Shown piece by piece: positions 32,568 to 33,735 of a DNA stretch of 33,735 nucleotides. The DNA is from Candidatus Magasanikbacteria bacterium RIFOXYD12_FULL_33_17. Its GTDB lineage: Bacteria; Patescibacteriota; Patescibacteriia; Magasanikbacterales; UBA922. Both the position numbers and the translations under genes were made by a program. Under the pieces are notes generated by a model, which was not told the DNA's origin, did no database searches, and saw only the letters and a list, made by a program, of their open reading frames with translations. The stretch covers positions 14,653-48,387 of the forward strand of contig MFRB01000100.1 of NCBI GenBank assembly GCA_001783255.1, read 5' to 3'. Each line of letters begins with the position of its first letter. The stretch's first letter is position 1.

Positions 32568-33053
32568 TTATGCCTCCATCTGAGAATCAATATCTTCTTC
32601 TATAGTCTTTTTAGTACGTTTAACTATTTTTTTTTCATTTTTTGACATATCTTCCAAGCCATCCATACTAACCTTACCTTGTAATAAAGCACCAGCTTCA
32701 ATCACCAAAGTCTCACAACTAATATCACCCAAAAGACGTGCTGAAGCTGTTAGTTCTAATTTTCCATCAACTTTCACATTACCTTGTACTTCTCCAGAAA
32801 TAATAGCATCACCAGCTTTTACATTAGCCAAAATCTTAGCACCTTCTTCTACAGTCAAAAGACGTCCTGTTTTGACATTACCAGATACAGTACCTTTTAC
32901 CAAGATATTACCTTCTGAAACAAAATCACCTTCAACAACAACAGAAGGACCAACAACAGTTTCTACTTGATCTTCTTCATGATGCTGAGCATGATTATTA
33001 TGTGTAGTTGTAGTATTCATATTTTCTGAATTATTTGAAGTTTGTTTAAACAT
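32568..33053 (-). CDS. Bactofilin (polymer-forming cytoskeletal protein)
   Basis: This 161-residue protein has a polar, His/Asn-rich N-terminal tail, then a bactofilin right-handed beta-helix core at about 35-135. The core has the regular hydrophobic-Gly repeats VVVEGDFVSEGNILVKGTVS, GNVKTGRLLTVEEGAKILAN, GEVQGNVKVDGKLELTASAR and GDISCETLVIEAGALLQGKV. A charged tail (KNEKKIVKRTKKTIEED) follows. Bactofilins polymerise without nucleotide into filaments that organise the envelope, cell shape or polar structures, and can tether to the membrane through the N-terminus. It has its own promoter at 33088-33117. Length and domain order are normal for the family. Confidence 0.95.
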   Translation of the reverse strand: MFKQTSNNSENMNTTTTHNNHAQHHEEDQVETVVGPSVVVEGDFVSEGNILVKGTVSGNVKTGRLLTVEEGAKILANVKAGDAIISGEVQGNVKVDGKLELTASARLLGDISCETLVIEAGALLQGKVSMDGLEDMSKNEKKIVKRTKKTIEEDIDSQMEA

Positions 33054-33087
33054 AAGTATTTAAGATTAATATTTTAAAATATAGGCT

Positions 33088-33117
33088 ATTATAGCACAAA
33101 AACGGTCAGAAAGTCAA
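33088..33117 (-). promoter_or_regulatory. Promoter of the bactofilin gene
   Basis: On the minus strand TTGACT (33112-33117), an 18-base spacer and TATAAT (33088-33093) lie 34 bases before the bactofilin start codon and just after the stop of the upstream kinase. Confidence 0.75.
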
Positions 33118-33131
33118 AAGCCCCCTATTCC

Positions 33132-33735
33132 TCACTCTCCTTTCTCCACCACTTTCACACCTGGTATCCAAAAGCCAAATTCACTTCCTTTTCCAAGTCC
33201 TTCACTATGTGCCCAAACATGACCACCATGTTTTTCGATAAATCTCTTACAGACATAGATTCCAAGTCCTGTACCATTTACATTGGTTCCTTGTACGTTT
33301 TTGCCACGATAAAATTTTTGAAAAAAATTGACTTCATCTTCTTTGTTGAATCCAAAACCTTGATCTTTTATCTTCACATTATAACCATTATCTTCTTTTT
33401 CAACAGAAACTTTGATAGTTCCTTTGTCACTATATTTGATAGAATTGTCCAAAAAATTGAAAACTACATGACGAATTTTCTCTTCATCCATAACAATTTT
33501 ATCGATATTTTTTTCAGGTTTCCACACTATCTTCAATTTCTTGACAGAGAACTCAGGTTTCATGGACAATTCTTTGACAACACTAGAAATAAGATCATTA
33601 ATACTTTTGTCTTCAAAAGTGAATTTTGTCCTTCCTTGCTCAATACGAGTAATATCCAAAAATTCTTCTACTAATGTTAAAAGTCTATCATTACTTTCAT
33701 CCATATTTTTTAGAGTTTCCTTCATTTTTTTGTTT
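33132..33735 (-). CDS. Sensor histidine kinase, C-terminal part (5' end outside window)
   Basis: This is the last 200 or so residues of a histidine kinase. It starts within the second helix of the HisKA domain (DRLLTLVEEFLDITRIEQG), so the phospho-acceptor His and any sensor lie beyond the right edge. The ATPase domain is complete: N box NFLDNSIKYS, G1 DQGFGF, F box FFQKFYRG and G2 GTGLGIYVCKR. The in-frame Met at 33725 is an internal codon, since the frame stays open to the edge and the HisKA fold would otherwise be cut. The partner regulator is not visible. The bactofilin promoter follows 15 bases after the stop. Confidence 0.93.
   Translation of the reverse strand, partial: NKKMKETLKNMDESNDRLLTLVEEFLDITRIEQGRTKFTFEDKSINDLISSVVKELSMKPEFSVKKLKIVWKPEKNIDKIVMDEEKIRHVVFNFLDNSIKYSDKGTIKVSVEKEDNGYNVKIKDQGFGFNKEDEVNFFQKFYRGKNVQGTNVNGTGLGIYVCKRFIEKHGGHVWAHSEGLGKGSEFGFWIPGVKVVEKGE

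Noticed and set aside
1..33735. Recoded UGA (as in Gracilibacteria or SR1)
   Set aside because: All conserved proteins read through to expected ends with the standard bacterial code and use TGG for Trp; no in-frame UGA interrupts a motif.

Overview
This is an AT-rich window in which every convincing gene lies on the minus strand, so transcription runs from high to low coordinates. The contents suggest a member of the Patescibacteria (Candidate Phyla Radiation), possibly of a Parcubacteria/Falkowbacteria-like group. The grounds are: a type IV pilus cluster with no outer-membrane secretin, a DUF4012 protein, a Cache-domain kinase, a bactofilin, a WbaP-type sugar transferase with GT4 glycosyltransferases, a REP-associated tyrosine transposase, and small GC-rich palindromes scattered through AT-rich DNA. 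The lineage is inferred; no 16S rRNA gene is present. Stop codons behave as in genetic code 11.

Layout in transcription order. (1) 33735-31500: 3' part of a sensor histidine kinase, a bactofilin behind its own promoter, a divergent diacylglycerol-kinase-like protein, a repeat-rich spacer, and tRNA-Leu(GAG). (2) 31472-29651: an unrecognised membrane-anchored protein, then a well-supported RNase P RNA (rnpB) of about 575 nt with its own promoter, a long closing helix P1 and a terminator. The RNA is long because REP-like palindromes and a tandem 30-nt duplication occupy the P12 and P19 positions. (3) 29605-23600: a surface-glycan cluster (initiating sugar phosphotransferase and three GT4 glycosyltransferases) interrupted by a REP-associated tyrosine transposase gene that carries an inverted pair of related 25-nt elements, one of them inside its coding region.

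(4) 23446-9124: a type IV pilus operon: CheY-like regulator, PilB, PilC, a GspH-like prepilin, a giant 2059-residue prepilin-like surface protein, a horizontally acquired BRO-family gene, two more minor prepilin-like proteins, a PilM protein fused to a membrane anchor and an outer domain, and the probable major pilin, closed by a strong terminator. No PilT, PilD, PilN, PilO or PilQ is visible here. (5) 9090-5018: a Cache-coiled-coil membrane protein followed at once by a Cache-HAMP-PAS-PAS histidine kinase, ending at a terminator. (6) 4970-1: an operon of a DUF4012 protein with an N-terminal CCHC zinc knuckle, a membrane protein with a large outer region, and the start of a CheY-like receiver that runs off the window.

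Together the window reads as a cell-surface module: pilus and giant adhesin-like tip, surface glycan, envelope proteins and several two-component sensors. The most unusual items are the repeat-invaded RNase P RNA, the giant prepilin with two propeller-like arrays, the transposase with an element inside its own reading frame, and the zinc knuckle on the DUF4012 protein.
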